DNA of 64,000 bases, taken from Pseudomonas uvaldensis. Lineage in GTDB: Bacteria; Pseudomonadota; Gammaproteobacteria; Pseudomonadales; Pseudomonadaceae. Positions 36,096-44,924 of the stretch are shown here, one piece after another (within the stretch, counting starts at the first letter, position 1; the number at the start of each line of letters is the position of its first letter). A program made the position numbers and the translations under genes. The stretch is taken from the NCBI RefSeq assembly GCF_021271205.1, contig NZ_JAIWKS010000005.1, forward strand, positions 372,001 through 436,000, in the 5' to 3' direction. The notes under the pieces were generated by a model. That model had not been told where the DNA came from, made no database searches, and saw nothing but the letters and a program-made list of their open reading frames with translations.

Positions 36096-37238
36096 TCAGG
36101 CGGGCTGCGCCGCCCCGAATGCCCCTTGGCGCAACAACAGTATCACCAGCCCGAACGCCCCCACCGCCATGAACAAGGGCAGCGCGTGGCCACTGATCCA
36201 CTGGCTGCCCGCCCCCGCCACCAGGGGACCGACCAGGCAGCCGATCCCCCATAACTGGGCGACATGGGCATTGGCACGCACCAGCGCATCATCGCGATAA
36301 CGCTCGCCAATCAGAATCAACGACAACGTGAACAAGCCCCCCGCACTGGCACCAAACAGCACCCACAACGGCCAGATCAACAAGGTATCGATCAGCAGCG
36401 GAACCGCCAGGCTGGACAAGGTCAGCGCCACCGCACAGCCGGTGAACAGCGACCGACGCGACAAGTGATCGGCCAAGGCGCCTATGGGCAATTGCAACAG
36501 CGCATCGCCCACCACCACGGTACTGACCATCGCCAAGGCAATATCGGCACTGAAACCCTGGCGCAAGCAATAAACCGGCAACAGCGTCAGGATCATCGCC
36601 TCGAACGCTGCGAACAACGACACGGCCCAGGCGATGGCTGGCAAGCTCCGGCAAAATCCCCAGAGATCCATGAGCGTGACGCTGCTGGCCTCGCTGGTGG
36701 GCGCGCCGGTGCGACCGAGCAACAGCAACGGGGCGACCATCAACAGGCCAACGCCAACCCAGAAACCGTAGTCGTGATCCGTTCCCAGGGCACCGAGCAG
36801 CAACGGACCCGACAGTTGGCTCAGGGCGTAACTGCAGCCATACAGCGCCACCAACCGTCCTCGCCACTGCTCGATAACCAGTTGATTGATCCAGCTCTCA
36901 CCCAGTATGAACACCAGGGTCAGGACCACACCGATCCCCAGCCGCAATACCAACCAGACCGGATAACTAGGCAACAATGCCAGCAATCCGATGGACACCG
37001 CCCCGCCCCAGAGGCACAGGCGCATCAACGCCGCCGTACCCAACCGCGCGGCCAGCCGACTCGACACCTTGGCCCCAAGCAGCACCCCGACAGCCGGCAT
37101 GGCCGCCATCACGCCGATTGCAAACGCGCCATAACCCCAGCCTTCCAGACGCAGCGACACCAGCGGCATGCTCACGCCCAAGGCCAGCCCGACACTCAGG
37201 ACGGACGCCAACACGGCGAAATAAGTCGCCCAACGCAT
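36096..37238 (-). CDS. MFS transporter (YcaD-like)
   Basis: A 380-residue protein with 12 predicted membrane helices. The start at 37238 (MRWATYFAVLASVLSVGLAL) has AGGAG 8 nt upstream; GTG 37244 is rejected. It has the MFS motif-like GVLLGAKVSSRLAARLG between helices 2 and 3 and GALADHLSRRSL between 8 and 9. It resembles the YcaD/UMF subfamily of unknown substrates. It is convergent with the phospholipase-like gene (3-bp gap). The adjacent aldehyde dehydrogenase gene on the same strand suggests, weakly, uptake of an amine or related compound. Confidence 0.88.
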   Translation of the reverse strand: MRWATYFAVLASVLSVGLALGVSMPLVSLRLEGWGYGAFAIGVMAAMPAVGVLLGAKVSSRLAARLGTAALMRLCLWGGAVSIGLLALLPSYPVWLVLRLGIGVVLTLVFILGESWINQLVIEQWRGRLVALYGCSYALSQLSGPLLLGALGTDHDYGFWVGVGLLMVAPLLLLGRTGAPTSEASSVTLMDLWGFCRSLPAIAWAVSLFAAFEAMILTLLPVYCLRQGFSADIALAMVSTVVVGDALLQLPIGALADHLSRRSLFTGCAVALTLSSLAVPLLIDTLLIWPLWVLFGASAGGLFTLSLILIGERYRDDALVRANAHVAQLWGIGCLVGPLVAGAGSQWISGHALPLFMAVGAFGLVILLLRQGAFGAAQPA

Positions 37239-37287
37239 TTCCACGCTCCTGTGGGTAATTACATTTCAAGCTTTACACAAAGCAAAT

Positions 37288-37376
37288 GTGGGAGCGGGCT
37301 TGCTGGCGAAGGCGGAGTGTCAGTCAACTCAGTCGTTGAATGTGATACCGCTTTCGCGAGCAAGCCCGCTCCCACA
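37288..37376. repeat. Inverted REP pair (REPIN)
   Basis: A left unit with one substitution (GCTTGCTGGCGAA) starts at 37288. The right unit TTTCGCGAGCAAGCCCGCTC...CCACA ends at 37376. It lies between the aldehyde dehydrogenase and MFS genes. Confidence 0.9.
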
Positions 37377-37405
37377 AGGAGGATCCGTGTCGCAGCAGAC
37401 TCTCG

Positions 37406-38899
37406 TCAGAGCTTGATCCAGGTCGCCTTCAACTCAGTGTATTTGTCGAACGCATGCAGCGACTTGTCACGGCCGTTACCCGATTGCTTGAAGCCACCGA
37501 ACGGTGCGGTCATGTCGCCACCGTCGTACTGGTTCACCCACACGCTGCCAGCGCGCAAGGCCTTGGCGGTCAGGTGCGCCTTGGAGATGTCCCGGGTCCA
37601 TACCGCCGCGGCCAGGCCATAGGGCGTGTCGTTGGCAATCTGGATGGCTTCTTCGGCGGTATCGAAAGCGATGACCGACAAGACCGGACCGAAAATCTCC
37701 TCCTGGGCGATTTTCATGGCATTGCTCACCCCATCGAAAATCGTCGGCTCGACGTAGGTACCGCCGGTTTCTTCCAGGATTCGCTTGCCGCCAGCCACCA
37801 ACTTGGCGCCGTCGCTATGGCCTGCCTGGATGTAGGACAGCACGGTGTTCATTTGCTGGGTGTCGACCAGAGCGCCGACATTCGTCGCGGGGTCCAGCGG
37901 GTTACCAGGCTTCCAGCCCTTGAGGGCTTCGATTACCAATGGCAGGAAGGTGTCCTTGATGGAGCGTTCGACCAACAGGCGCGAGCCGGCGGTGCAGACT
38001 TCGCCCTGGTTGAAGGCGATGGCGCTGGCCGCGGCCTCGGCGGCAGCTTGCAGGTCCGGAGCGTCGGCGAACACGATGTTCGGGCTCTTGCCGCCAGCCT
38101 CCAGCCAGACGCGCTTCATATTGGACTCGCCGGAATAGATCATCAGTTGCTTGGCGATCTTGGTGGAACCGGTGAACACCAGCGTATCGACGTCCATGTG
38201 CAGCGCCAGGGCCTTGCCCACGGTGTGGCCGTAGCCAGGCAACACGTTCAGCACGCCTTTCGGAATGCCCGCCTCAACGGCCAGGGCTGCGATGCGGATG
38301 GCGGTGAGCGGCGATTTTTCCGACGGCTTGAGCACCACCGAGTTACCGGTGGACAGTGCCGGACCGAGCTTCCAGCAGGCCATCAACAGCGGAAAGTTCC
38401 ACGGCACGATAGCCCCCACGACGCCCACCGGCTCGCGAGTCACCAGGCCCAATTGGTCGTGCGGGGTCGACGCCACTTCATCGTAGAGTTTGTCGATGGC
38501 CTCGCCGCTCCAGCTCAGTGCTTGCGCCGCACCGGGAACGTCAATGTTCAGCGAATCGCTGATGGGCTTGCCCATGTCCAGGGTTTCGAGCAGGGCCAGT
38601 TCCTCGGCGTGCTGCTTGAGCAGGCCCGCGAAACGAATCATGGTGGCTTTACGCTTGCTCGGTGCCAGGCGCGACCAGGCGCCGGAATTGAAGGTCGCAC
38701 GGGCGTTCTCGACAGCACGCTGGGCATCGGCCACGTCGCAGCTGGCGATTTTGCCCAGCAGCCGGCCATCGACCGGGCTCAGGCAATCAAAGGTTTCACC
38801 GGACACCGCATCGGTGTATTCGCCGTTGATGAAGGCGCGACCCTCGATACGCAAATCGCGGGCGCGTTGTTCCCAGTCGGCACGAGTCAGGGTGGTCAT
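37406..38899 (-). CDS. kauB: Aldehyde dehydrogenase KauB/PuuC-like
   Basis: A 497-residue NAD(P)-dependent aldehyde dehydrogenase. Catalytic C302 lies in NQGEVCTAG and general base E267 in LEAGGKSPN; N168 (PWNFP) and K191 (VLKPSEKS) are the other conserved residues. The closest well-known match by motif and context is P. aeruginosa KauB, which oxidises 4-guanidinobutyraldehyde and gamma-aminobutyraldehyde in agmatine and putrescine degradation. It has a strong AGGAGG before the ATG and a leader hairpin (38927-38951). It is divergent from the cupin gene. Confidence 0.88.
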   Translation of the reverse strand: MTTLTRADWEQRARDLRIEGRAFINGEYTDAVSGETFDCLSPVDGRLLGKIASCDVADAQRAVENARATFNSGAWSRLAPSKRKATMIRFAGLLKQHAEELALLETLDMGKPISDSLNIDVPGAAQALSWSGEAIDKLYDEVASTPHDQLGLVTREPVGVVGAIVPWNFPLLMACWKLGPALSTGNSVVLKPSEKSPLTAIRIAALAVEAGIPKGVLNVLPGYGHTVGKALALHMDVDTLVFTGSTKIAKQLMIYSGESNMKRVWLEAGGKSPNIVFADAPDLQAAAEAAASAIAFNQGEVCTAGSRLLVERSIKDTFLPLVIEALKGWKPGNPLDPATNVGALVDTQQMNTVLSYIQAGHSDGAKLVAGGKRILEETGGTYVEPTIFDGVSNAMKIAQEEIFGPVLSVIAFDTAEEAIQIANDTPYGLAAAVWTRDISKAHLTAKALRAGSVWVNQYDGGDMTAPFGGFKQSGNGRDKSLHAFDKYTELKATWIKL

Positions 38900-38926
38900 G
38901 CGAGTGTCCTCCTCTTATTTGAGTAC

Positions 38927-38951
38927 GAGCGCCGTGCGGTGCGCGGCGCTC
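38927..38951 (-). other. Hairpin in the aldehyde dehydrogenase leader
   Basis: GAGCGCCG (38927-38934) and CGGCGCTC (38944-38951) form an 8-bp stem with a 9-nt loop, about 15 nt upstream of the AGGAGG ribosome site. No T-run follows. Confidence 0.5.
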
Positions 38952-39133
38952 AAGAATTCTGCCCGGCCAGCCTGTTTACGGAACAAGTTTTCGACCCAAG
39001 GCACCCGCCACCCTAAACCAGCCACCCCCTGTGTTTCAATATATTTGACACCAAGGCGGGAAACGGCCTTGCGATGTTCATTTTAATAAACATAGACTCG
39101 GGGCTTTCCAGGCATTCACCGGGGATTACGGAT

Positions 39134-39496
39134 ATGAGCATTCAGGACATCGTCGATTTCAGTCAGGCCACCACCACCGCCGACCGCTATCGCCCGGATC
39201 CGACCAAGGTTCTCAAGGGGGATCCCGAACAAGCCGTGTTCAACCACTACAACAGCCCCTGCGGACAAATGAACGCCGGCGTATGGGAAGGCGCGGTCGG
39301 CCAGTGGACAGTCAATTACACCGAGCATGAATACTGCGAAATCGTCCAGGGCGTTTCCGTGCTGCGCGACAGCGAGGGCAACGCCAAGACCTTGCGAGCG
39401 GGTGACCGTTTCGTGATTCCGGCGGGATTCAAGGGCACCTGGGAAGTGCTGGAGCCGTGCCGCAAGATTTATGTGGTGTTCGAGGAAAAGGCTTGA
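39134..39496 (+). CDS. Cupin-domain protein (DUF861-like)
   Basis: A 120-residue single-domain cupin: MNAGVWEGAVGQWTVNYTEH and EYCEIVQGVSVLRDSEGN form motif 1, and LRAGDRFVIPAGFKGTWEVL forms motif 2. A metal-binding Glu/His pattern (EHEYCEI) is seen but it is not the classic HxH. Such proteins bind small ligands or act as (S)-ureidoglycine aminohydrolase-like enzymes; function is unknown. ATG 39134 is chosen; the frame extends upstream without support. It is divergent from the aldehyde dehydrogenase, which suggests shared control. Confidence 0.82.
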   Translation: MSIQDIVDFSQATTTADRYRPDPTKVLKGDPEQAVFNHYNSPCGQMNAGVWEGAVGQWTVNYTEHEYCEIVQGVSVLRDSEGNAKTLRAGDRFVIPAGFKGTWEVLEPCRKIYVVFEEKA

Positions 39497-39520
39497 GAGT
39501 AAGGGCCGGCAGGTCTGGCC

Positions 39521-39547
39521 TCATCGCGAGCAGGCTCGCTCCCACAG
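39521..39547. repeat. Single REP unit
   Basis: TCATCGCGAGCAGGCTCGCT followed by CCCACA is one copy of the CTGCTCGCGA-type REP without a partner, between the cupin gene and the terminator. Confidence 0.82.
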
Positions 39548-39563
39548 GATCGTGGCCGGCCTG

Positions 39564-39601
39564 AAAAAAAAGGCCCGTATCTCTCGATACGGGCCTTTTT
39601 T
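39564..39601. terminator. Bidirectional intrinsic terminator between the cupin gene and rpmG
   Basis: GGCCCGTATC (39572-39581) and GATACGGGCC (39586-39595) form a 10-bp stem with a TCTC loop. An A-run (39564-39571) and a T-run (39596-39601) flank it. Confidence 0.9.
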
Positions 39602-39617
39602 GCAGAGGGAAAATCAA

Positions 39618-39773
39618 TTACTTGATTTTGCCTTCCTTGTAGATCACGTGCTTGCGAACAACCGGATCATATTTCTTGATCTCGATTTTGTCCGGGGTAG
39701 TACGCTTGTTCTTGTCGGTAGTGTAGAAGTGACCAGTACCGGCGCTCGAGATCAAACGAATCAATTCACGCAT
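39618..39773 (-). CDS. rpmG: 50S ribosomal protein L33
   Basis: A 51-residue ribosomal protein, [20 protein letters not shown] followed by [20 protein letters not shown]. It is the cysteine-free type of L33, lacking the zinc ribbon pairs. It forms the rpmB-rpmG operon, 11 nt after the rpmB stop, and ends at the bidirectional terminator. Confidence 0.96.
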   Translation of the reverse strand: MRELIRLISSAGTGHFYTTDKNKRTTPDKIEIKKYDPVVRKHVIYKEGKIK

Positions 39774-39784
39774 GATTAGCTCCC

Positions 39785-40018
39785 TTAAACCTTGCCATCG
39801 CGGCGAAGTTCGGCCAGCACGACATCAATGCCGCGCTTGTCGATGATACGCATGCCCTTGGCAGATACGCGCAGACGTACAAAACGTTTCTCGGACTCAA
39901 CCCAGAAGCGGTGATGCTGCAGGTTCGGCAGGAAACGACGACGGGTTTTGTTGTTTGCGTGGGAAATGTTATTCCCAGTCACCGGACCCTTACCGGTAAC
40001 TTGACAGACTCTAGACAT
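39785..40018 (-). CDS. rpmB: 50S ribosomal protein L28
   Basis: A 77-residue ribosomal protein: [20 protein letters not shown], then [20 protein letters not shown], ending [10 protein letters not shown]. The length and both conserved blocks are typical. It is first gene of rpmB-rpmG. The leader contains a stem-loop just before the ribosome site and a promoter candidate about 150 bp upstream. Confidence 0.97.
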   Translation of the reverse strand: MSRVCQVTGKGPVTGNNISHANNKTRRRFLPNLQHHRFWVESEKRFVRLRVSAKGMRIIDKRGIDVVLAELRRDGKV

Positions 40019-40043
40019 GCCTCAGCCCTCTAAAACCACATGC

Positions 40044-40062
40044 CCAACCCGGCATGGGTTGG
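40044..40062 (-). promoter_or_regulatory. Stem-loop in the rpmB leader
   Basis: CCAACCC (40044-40050) and GGGTTGG (40056-40062) form a 7-bp stem with a 5-nt loop, about 25 nt before the rpmB start. A GGCGCC-A-GGCGCC element at 40085-40097 lies upstream. Both may affect rpmB expression. Confidence 0.45.
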
Positions 40063-40166
40063 CCGCTTAATCTCTCAGTCATTTGGCGCCAGGCGCCGCG
40101 TTTCTTTAAGGGTCTTACCGGCTACACCTACAGTGAAGGAACCGGGCCCCTAGAAAAGAGCGCTGC

Positions 40167-40195
40167 TTTATACCAGAAAGACCCAGGCACAACAA
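40167..40195 (-). promoter_or_regulatory. Candidate rpmB-rpmG promoter
   Basis: On the minus strand TTGTTG (40190-40195) and TATAAA (40167-40172) are 17 bp apart. It would give a leader of about 140 nt before rpmB. Confidence 0.5.
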
Positions 40196-40455
40196 CAGCC
40201 CGTTTGATTTGTCTTCCGGGGAAATCCTCGAACGACCGCTCCGGATAGCCGGTGCAAGGGCGGGCGCTATCCATGACCGCTCGTCGCTGAACCGGCGTTT
40301 TTATACCGTCGACCGGTTTCCAGCCATCGATACGGCGGCAAAGCGTGCCGGAAAAAGCAAAAAGGGGATAGTCATTTACCGGCGAGCCCACTAGGGTAGG
40401 CCTTTTCCAGACTGCACTCGCAGATGGGCCTTCGACCTGCACAAGGAAACTGCTC
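40196..40455. other. Spacer upstream of the peptide-binding protein gene
   Basis: This is the remainder of the 437-bp gap between rpmB and the ABC gene. It holds only short unconvincing open frames and a small inverted repeat AACCGG/CCGGTT (40290-40295 and 40313-40318). No recognisable promoter, RNA gene or repeat was seen. Confidence 0.4.
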
Positions 40456-42042
40456 ATGCGTCTCGCCGCCCTGTCACTGCTCCTCACTCCCCTGCTGGCC
40501 AGCCCACTGGCCCAGGCCGCTGCCCTGAGCGTCTGCACCGAGGCCAGCCCGGAAGGGTTCGATGTCGTCCAATATAATTCCCTGACGACCACCAACGCCT
40601 CTGCCGACGTGCTGATGAACCGATTGGTGGAATTCGACACCGCCAGCGGCAAAGTAGTCCCCGGCCTGGCCGAGCACTGGGAAGTCTCGCCCGATGGCTT
40701 GACCTATGTGTTCAAGTTGCGTCCAACGGTCAGGTTCCATCGCACCGAATACTTCACGCCACGTCGAGACTTGACAGCCGAGGACGTGAAATTCAGCTTC
40801 GAGCGCATGCTGGATCCGGCCAATCCCTGGCACAAAGTCGCGCAGAGCGGCTTCCCCCACGCCCAGTCCATGCAATTGCCGGCGCTGATCAAAAAGATCG
40901 ACGCCCTGGACCCGCTGACCGTGCGCTTCACCCTCGATCACGCGGACTCGACCTTTCTGGCCACCCTGAGCATGGGTTTCGCCTCGATCTATTCGGCTGA
41001 GTACGCCGACCAACTGATGAAGGCCGGGACACCGGACAAGCTCAACAGCCAGCCCATCGGTACTGGCCCGTTCGTTTTCAATCGATTCCAGAAAGACGCA
41101 TCGATCCGCTACAAGGCCAACGGCGACTATTTCGGCGGCAAGCCCTCGGTGGACCCGCTGATCTTCGCCATCACCCCGGATGCGAATGTGCGCTTGCAGA
41201 AATTGCGGCGCAATGAATGCCAGATTGCCCTGTCACCCAAGCCGCTGGACGTACAGGCCGCCAGACAGGAAGCCACGCTGAAAGTGGAGCAGACCGACGC
41301 CTTCATGACCGCGTTCGTGGCGATCAACAGCCAGCACCCACCGCTGGACAAGCCTGAAGTACGGCAAGCCATCAACCTCGCCTTCGACAAGAGCAGCTAC
41401 CTCAAGACAGTCTTTGAAGGCACCGCCGAAGCGGCAGACGGTCCCTACCCACCCAACACCTGGAGCTACGCCAGGAATCTGCCCGGTTACGCCCATGACC
41501 CGGCCAAGGCCCGTGATCTGCTGGTCAAGGCCGGCTTGAAGGACGGCTTTCAAACAACGATCTGGACCCGCCCGTCCGGCAGCCTGCTGAATCCCAACCC
41601 CAGCCTTGGAGCGCAACTGCTGCAATCTGACCTGGCGGAAATCGGCATCCAGGCCGAAATCCGCGTGATCGAATGGGGCGAGCTGATCCGCCGCGCCAAA
41701 GCCGGTGAGCACGACCTGCTGTTCATGGGATGGGCCGGCGACAACGGCGACCCGGACAACTTCCTCACACCGCAATTCTCCTGCGCGGCGGTCAAGTCCG
41801 GCACCAACTTCGCCCGCTATTGCAACGCGGACCTGGACAAGCTGATCAGCGCCGGCAAGACCACGAGCGAACAAGGCGTGCGCACCAAGCTCTATGAGCA
41901 GGCCCAGGCGCAGATCCAGCAGCAAGCCCTTTGGCTCCCTCTGGCGCACCCGACCGCCTTTGCGCTGACCCGCAAGGAAGTCCAGGGTTATGCGGTCAGC
42001 CCGTTTGGACGCCAGGATTATTCCAAGGTCAGTCTCAAGTAA
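40456..42042 (+). CDS. ABC transporter dipeptide-type substrate-binding protein
   Basis: A 528-residue periplasmic SBP of the DppA/OppA family (SBP_bac_5). The signal peptide is residues 1 to about 21 (LLLTPLLASPLAQA-A). Family features: VPGLAEHWEVSPDGLTYVFK near the N-terminus, FHRTEYFTPRRDLTAEDVKF, and GWAGDNGDPDNFLTPQFSC near the C-terminus, the dipeptide-binding type. AAGGAAAC precedes the ATG. No permease or ATPase genes follow, so it must share a transporter encoded elsewhere. It matches the position of P. aeruginosa PA5317. Confidence 0.92.
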   Translation: MRLAALSLLLTPLLASPLAQAAALSVCTEASPEGFDVVQYNSLTTTNASADVLMNRLVEFDTASGKVVPGLAEHWEVSPDGLTYVFKLRPTVRFHRTEYFTPRRDLTAEDVKFSFERMLDPANPWHKVAQSGFPHAQSMQLPALIKKIDALDPLTVRFTLDHADSTFLATLSMGFASIYSAEYADQLMKAGTPDKLNSQPIGTGPFVFNRFQKDASIRYKANGDYFGGKPSVDPLIFAITPDANVRLQKLRRNECQIALSPKPLDVQAARQEATLKVEQTDAFMTAFVAINSQHPPLDKPEVRQAINLAFDKSSYLKTVFEGTAEAADGPYPPNTWSYARNLPGYAHDPAKARDLLVKAGLKDGFQTTIWTRPSGSLLNPNPSLGAQLLQSDLAEIGIQAEIRVIEWGELIRRAKAGEHDLLFMGWAGDNGDPDNFLTPQFSCAAVKSGTNFARYCNADLDKLISAGKTTSEQGVRTKLYEQAQAQIQQQALWLPLAHPTAFALTRKEVQGYAVSPFGRQDYSKVSLK

Positions 42043-42063
42043 CCTCCTGCCCACAGTCCCCCC

Positions 42064-42151
42064 TGTGGGAGCGGGCTTGCTCGCGAAAACGGTGGATCAG
42101 TTGAATGAATGTCGACTGACACACCGCCTTCGCGAGCAAGTCCGCTCCACA
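42064..42151. repeat. Inverted REP pair (REPIN)
   Basis: TGTGGGAGCGGGCTTGCTCG begins at 42064 and an inverted right unit with two changes (CAAGTCCGCTCCACA) ends at 42151. It separates the SBP gene from the convergent radC. Confidence 0.9.
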
Positions 42152-42178
42152 AAAGAGCTCCAGCGCATCGGACTTTGC

Positions 42179-42853
42179 TCACATCCACCCATACTCCGCC
42201 ATCGACAACGGCTCCCCATCGCCGATGATGAAATGGTCGAGAACCCGTACGTCGATCAACTCCAATGCTTCCTGAAGCCGCTCGGTCAGTACCCGGTCGG
42301 CCTGGCTCGGTTCGGCGTTGCCGGAGGGATGGTTGTGGCACAGAATCAGCGCGGCGGCGTTATGGGCCAGGGCGCGCTTGACCACCTGCCGCGGATGAAC
42401 ACTGGCGTTGTCGATAGAACCGCGAAACAGCGCCTCGAATGTCAGTACCTGATGCCTGGAGTTGAGAAACAGGCAGCCAAACACCTCGTGAGGTTCGTGG
42501 CGAAGCATCGACTTCAGGTAATCACGGACCACATGGGGATTTTCCAGCGTCGTTCTTTGTCGGGCCCGTTCGGCCAGGTGACGACGACTCATTTCCTGAG
42601 CCGCTTGTAACTGGGCATATTTCGCCGGCCCCAGCCCCACATGGCTGCTGAACGTGACCTGATCGGCTTCGAGCAAAGCACGCAGACTGCCAAATTGGGT
42701 CAAGAGATGTCGCGCCAGATCAACCGCGCTTTTACCGGAGACGCCGGTTCGTAGAAAAATCGCCAACAACTCGGCGTCCGAGAGACTTCCCGCTCCCAAC
42801 GCCAATAACCTTTCCCGCGGCCGCTCGGCTGCAGGCCAATCCCGAATGCTCAT
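42179..42853 (-). CDS. radC: DNA repair protein RadC (JAMM family)
   Basis: A 224-residue protein starting [17 protein letters not shown] at 42853; the longer frame overlapping coaBC is rejected. The N-terminal helical region has a helix-hairpin-helix feel ([17 protein letters not shown]). The C-terminal JAB1/MPN metal motif is [14 protein letters not shown]. Despite the name, a RadC role in repair is doubtful; the biochemical activity is unknown. It is divergent from coaBC. Confidence 0.93.
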   Translation of the reverse strand: MSIRDWPAAERPRERLLALGAGSLSDAELLAIFLRTGVSGKSAVDLARHLLTQFGSLRALLEADQVTFSSHVGLGPAKYAQLQAAQEMSRRHLAERARQRTTLENPHVVRDYLKSMLRHEPHEVFGCLFLNSRHQVLTFEALFRGSIDNASVHPRQVVKRALAHNAAALILCHNHPSGNAEPSQADRVLTERLQEALELIDVRVLDHFIIGDGEPLSMAEYGWM

Positions 42854-42998
42854 AGTCGCTCCCTGATCGTGGGCGCCGCTGTTCCATAGCGGTCGCTGTG
42901 ATATCGTAGCCCATCTTTTTTGCAGGCGATTTGCACCCAGGCAGGCTGTTGCCCAGAGGTTCGCCTTGCACTGACCACTGAAATCGAAAGGCAGGCCT

Positions 42999-44207
42999 AT
43001 GCAGCGGCTGTATCGGAAACGCATCGTTCTGGGCGTCGGCGGCGGCATTGCCGCCTATAAGAGCGCCGAGCTGGTTCGCAGGCTTATCGACCAGGGCGCG
43101 GAAGTGCGGGTCGTCATGACCCGTGGCGGCAGTGAATTCATCACGCCGCTGACCATGCAGGCCCTGTCCGGGCACCCGGTCCACCTGGACCTGCTCGATC
43201 CGGCGGCCGAAGCCGCCATGGGCCATATCGAACTGGCCAAATGGGCCGACCTGGTGTTGATCGCACCGGCCACGGCCGACCTGATCGCTCGCCTGGCCCA
43301 AGGCATCGCCGACGACCTGCTGACCACGCTGGTGCTCGCCACCGACGCCGTGGTCGCCGTCGCACCGGCCATGAACCAGGCCATGTGGCGCGACCCGGCC
43401 ACCCAGGCCAACCTGCAATTACTCGAAAGCCGCGATCTGAAAGTCTTCGGCCCGGCGTCCGGCAGCCAGGCCTGCGGGGATGTCGGCATGGGGCGGATGC
43501 TCGAAGCGACCGATCTGGCTCAATGTGCCGCCGATTGCTTCCAGCGCCAGGCCCTGACCGGCAAGCACGTGCTGATCACCGCCGGGCCGACCCAGGAAAA
43601 CATCGACCCGGTGCGCTACATCACCAACCACAGTTCGGGGAAAATGGGCTTCGCCCTGGCCGAAGCGGCTGTCGAGGCTGGGGCCCGGGTGACGCTGATC
43701 ACCGGACCGGTGCACCTGCAGACGCCGGACCGGGTGACCCGCATCGACGTGGTCAGCGCACGGGACATGCTCGCGGCCTGCGAAGCGGCGATCCCCTGTG
43801 ATTTGTTCATCGCCTCGGCTGCGGTGGCGGATTACCGTCCCGAAGTCGTCGCCCCGCATAAATTGAAGAAAGACCCTACGAGCGGCGACGGCCTGCTGCT
43901 ACAAATGGTGCGCAATCCGGACATTCTGGCGACCATCGCCACCCGCCCCGACCGTCCCTTCAGTGTCGGCTTCGCCGCCGAAACCGAAAACCTGCTCGAC
44001 TACGCCGCGCGCAAGCTCCAGGACAAGAACCTGGACCTGATCGTGGCCAACGACGTCGCCAACCCGAGCATCGGCTTCAACAGCGAAGAAAACGCCTGCA
44101 GCGTGATCGACCGCCAGTTGCACGCCACCCTTTTCGCCCAGACCAGCAAGGGCAAGATTGCCCGCCAACTGATCACTTTCATTGCCGAACGGCTGAACCA
44201 GGTTTAA
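42999..44207 (+). CDS. coaBC: Bifunctional phosphopantothenoylcysteine decarboxylase/synthetase
   Basis: A 402-residue bifunctional enzyme (Dfp). The N-terminal CoaC flavoprotein (about 1-190) has [40 protein letters not shown] with active-site His, PAMNQAMW and catalytic Cys in [11 protein letters not shown]. The CoaB synthetase (about 191-402) has [28 protein letters not shown] and LKKDP. It makes 4'-phosphopantetheine from phosphopantothenate and cysteine using CTP. dut begins 3 nt after its stop, so the two are cotranscribed. Confidence 0.96.
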   Translation: MQRLYRKRIVLGVGGGIAAYKSAELVRRLIDQGAEVRVVMTRGGSEFITPLTMQALSGHPVHLDLLDPAAEAAMGHIELAKWADLVLIAPATADLIARLAQGIADDLLTTLVLATDAVVAVAPAMNQAMWRDPATQANLQLLESRDLKVFGPASGSQACGDVGMGRMLEATDLAQCAADCFQRQALTGKHVLITAGPTQENIDPVRYITNHSSGKMGFALAEAAVEAGARVTLITGPVHLQTPDRVTRIDVVSARDMLAACEAAIPCDLFIASAAVADYRPEVVAPHKLKKDPTSGDGLLLQMVRNPDILATIATRPDRPFSVGFAAETENLLDYAARKLQDKNLDLIVANDVANPSIGFNSEENACSVIDRQLHATLFAQTSKGKIARQLITFIAERLNQV

Positions 44208-44210
44208 TTC

Positions 44211-44666
44211 ATGCACGCTCTACAAGCCAAGATCCTCGACCCCCGCATCGGCACTGAATTTCCGCTGCCGCAGTACGCCACGCCGGGTTCCGCCGGCCTC
44301 GACCTGCGCGCAATGCTCAAGCAGGACACACTCCTGGAGCCGGGCCAGACTCTTCTGATCCCCACCGGCCTGTCGGTGTACATCGGTGACCCGGGCCTGG
44401 CCGCCCTGATCCTGCCGCGCTCGGGCCTGGGCCACAAACACGGCATCGTGCTGGGCAACCTGGTGGGCCTGATCGACTCTGACTACCAGGGCGAGTTGAT
44501 GGTGTCGTGCTGGAACCGCGGACAAACCGCATTCAACATCGCCGTAGGCGAGCGTATCGCCCAATTGGTGCTGGTACCGGTGGTCCAGGCCCACTTCGAA
44601 CTGGTGCAGGAGTTCGACGAGACCCAGCGCGGCGCAGGTGGTTTCGGCCATTCAGGCAGCCACTGA
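44211..44666 (+). CDS. dut: Deoxyuridine triphosphatase (dUTPase)
   Basis: A 151-residue trimeric dUTPase hydrolysing dUTP to dUMP and pyrophosphate. Motifs: [10 protein letters not shown] (I), [11 protein letters not shown] (II), [13 protein letters not shown] (III), and the C-terminal [10 protein letters not shown] (V). The ATG follows the coaBC stop by 3 nt. A palindrome GCCGGACAG-C-CTGTCCGGC (44681-44699) follows the gene. Confidence 0.97.
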   Translation: MHALQAKILDPRIGTEFPLPQYATPGSAGLDLRAMLKQDTLLEPGQTLLIPTGLSVYIGDPGLAALILPRSGLGHKHGIVLGNLVGLIDSDYQGELMVSCWNRGQTAFNIAVGERIAQLVLVPVVQAHFELVQEFDETQRGAGGFGHSGSH

Positions 44667-44680
44667 CCCCGCCACTTCCA

Positions 44681-44699
44681 GCCGGACAGCCTGTCCGGC
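44681..44699. terminator. Candidate hairpin after dut
   Basis: GCCGGAC-AGCCT-GTCCGGC is a 7-bp GC-rich stem 15 bp past the dut stop. The downstream TTAATTAA is only a weak U-tract. The 225 bp beyond, up to algC, show no clear promoter, although the algC promoter should lie there. Confidence 0.5.
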
Positions 44700-44924
44700 C
44701 GGTTAATTAAACTTCTGTTTCAGGGCAAAAAATGCGCAATGGCTTTCTGCTAGGTTTCCCATCCGGAATCAATGTATTAGGCGACCGAGGCCGGGATAAC
44801 GCTGTCTCATGGCATTTTCCCACCACGAACTCTCTGTCAAAAACGCCGTCATACCCTTCAGCTTGAGCCTGCCGATGCTGAATGTCGGCCTGTCCAGTCA
44901 CTTCCTTGATAGAGCGCCCCACCC

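Noticed and set aside
40209..40394. Short frames in the rpmB-SBP spacer
   Set aside because: No ribosome site or conserved composition; treated as noncoding.
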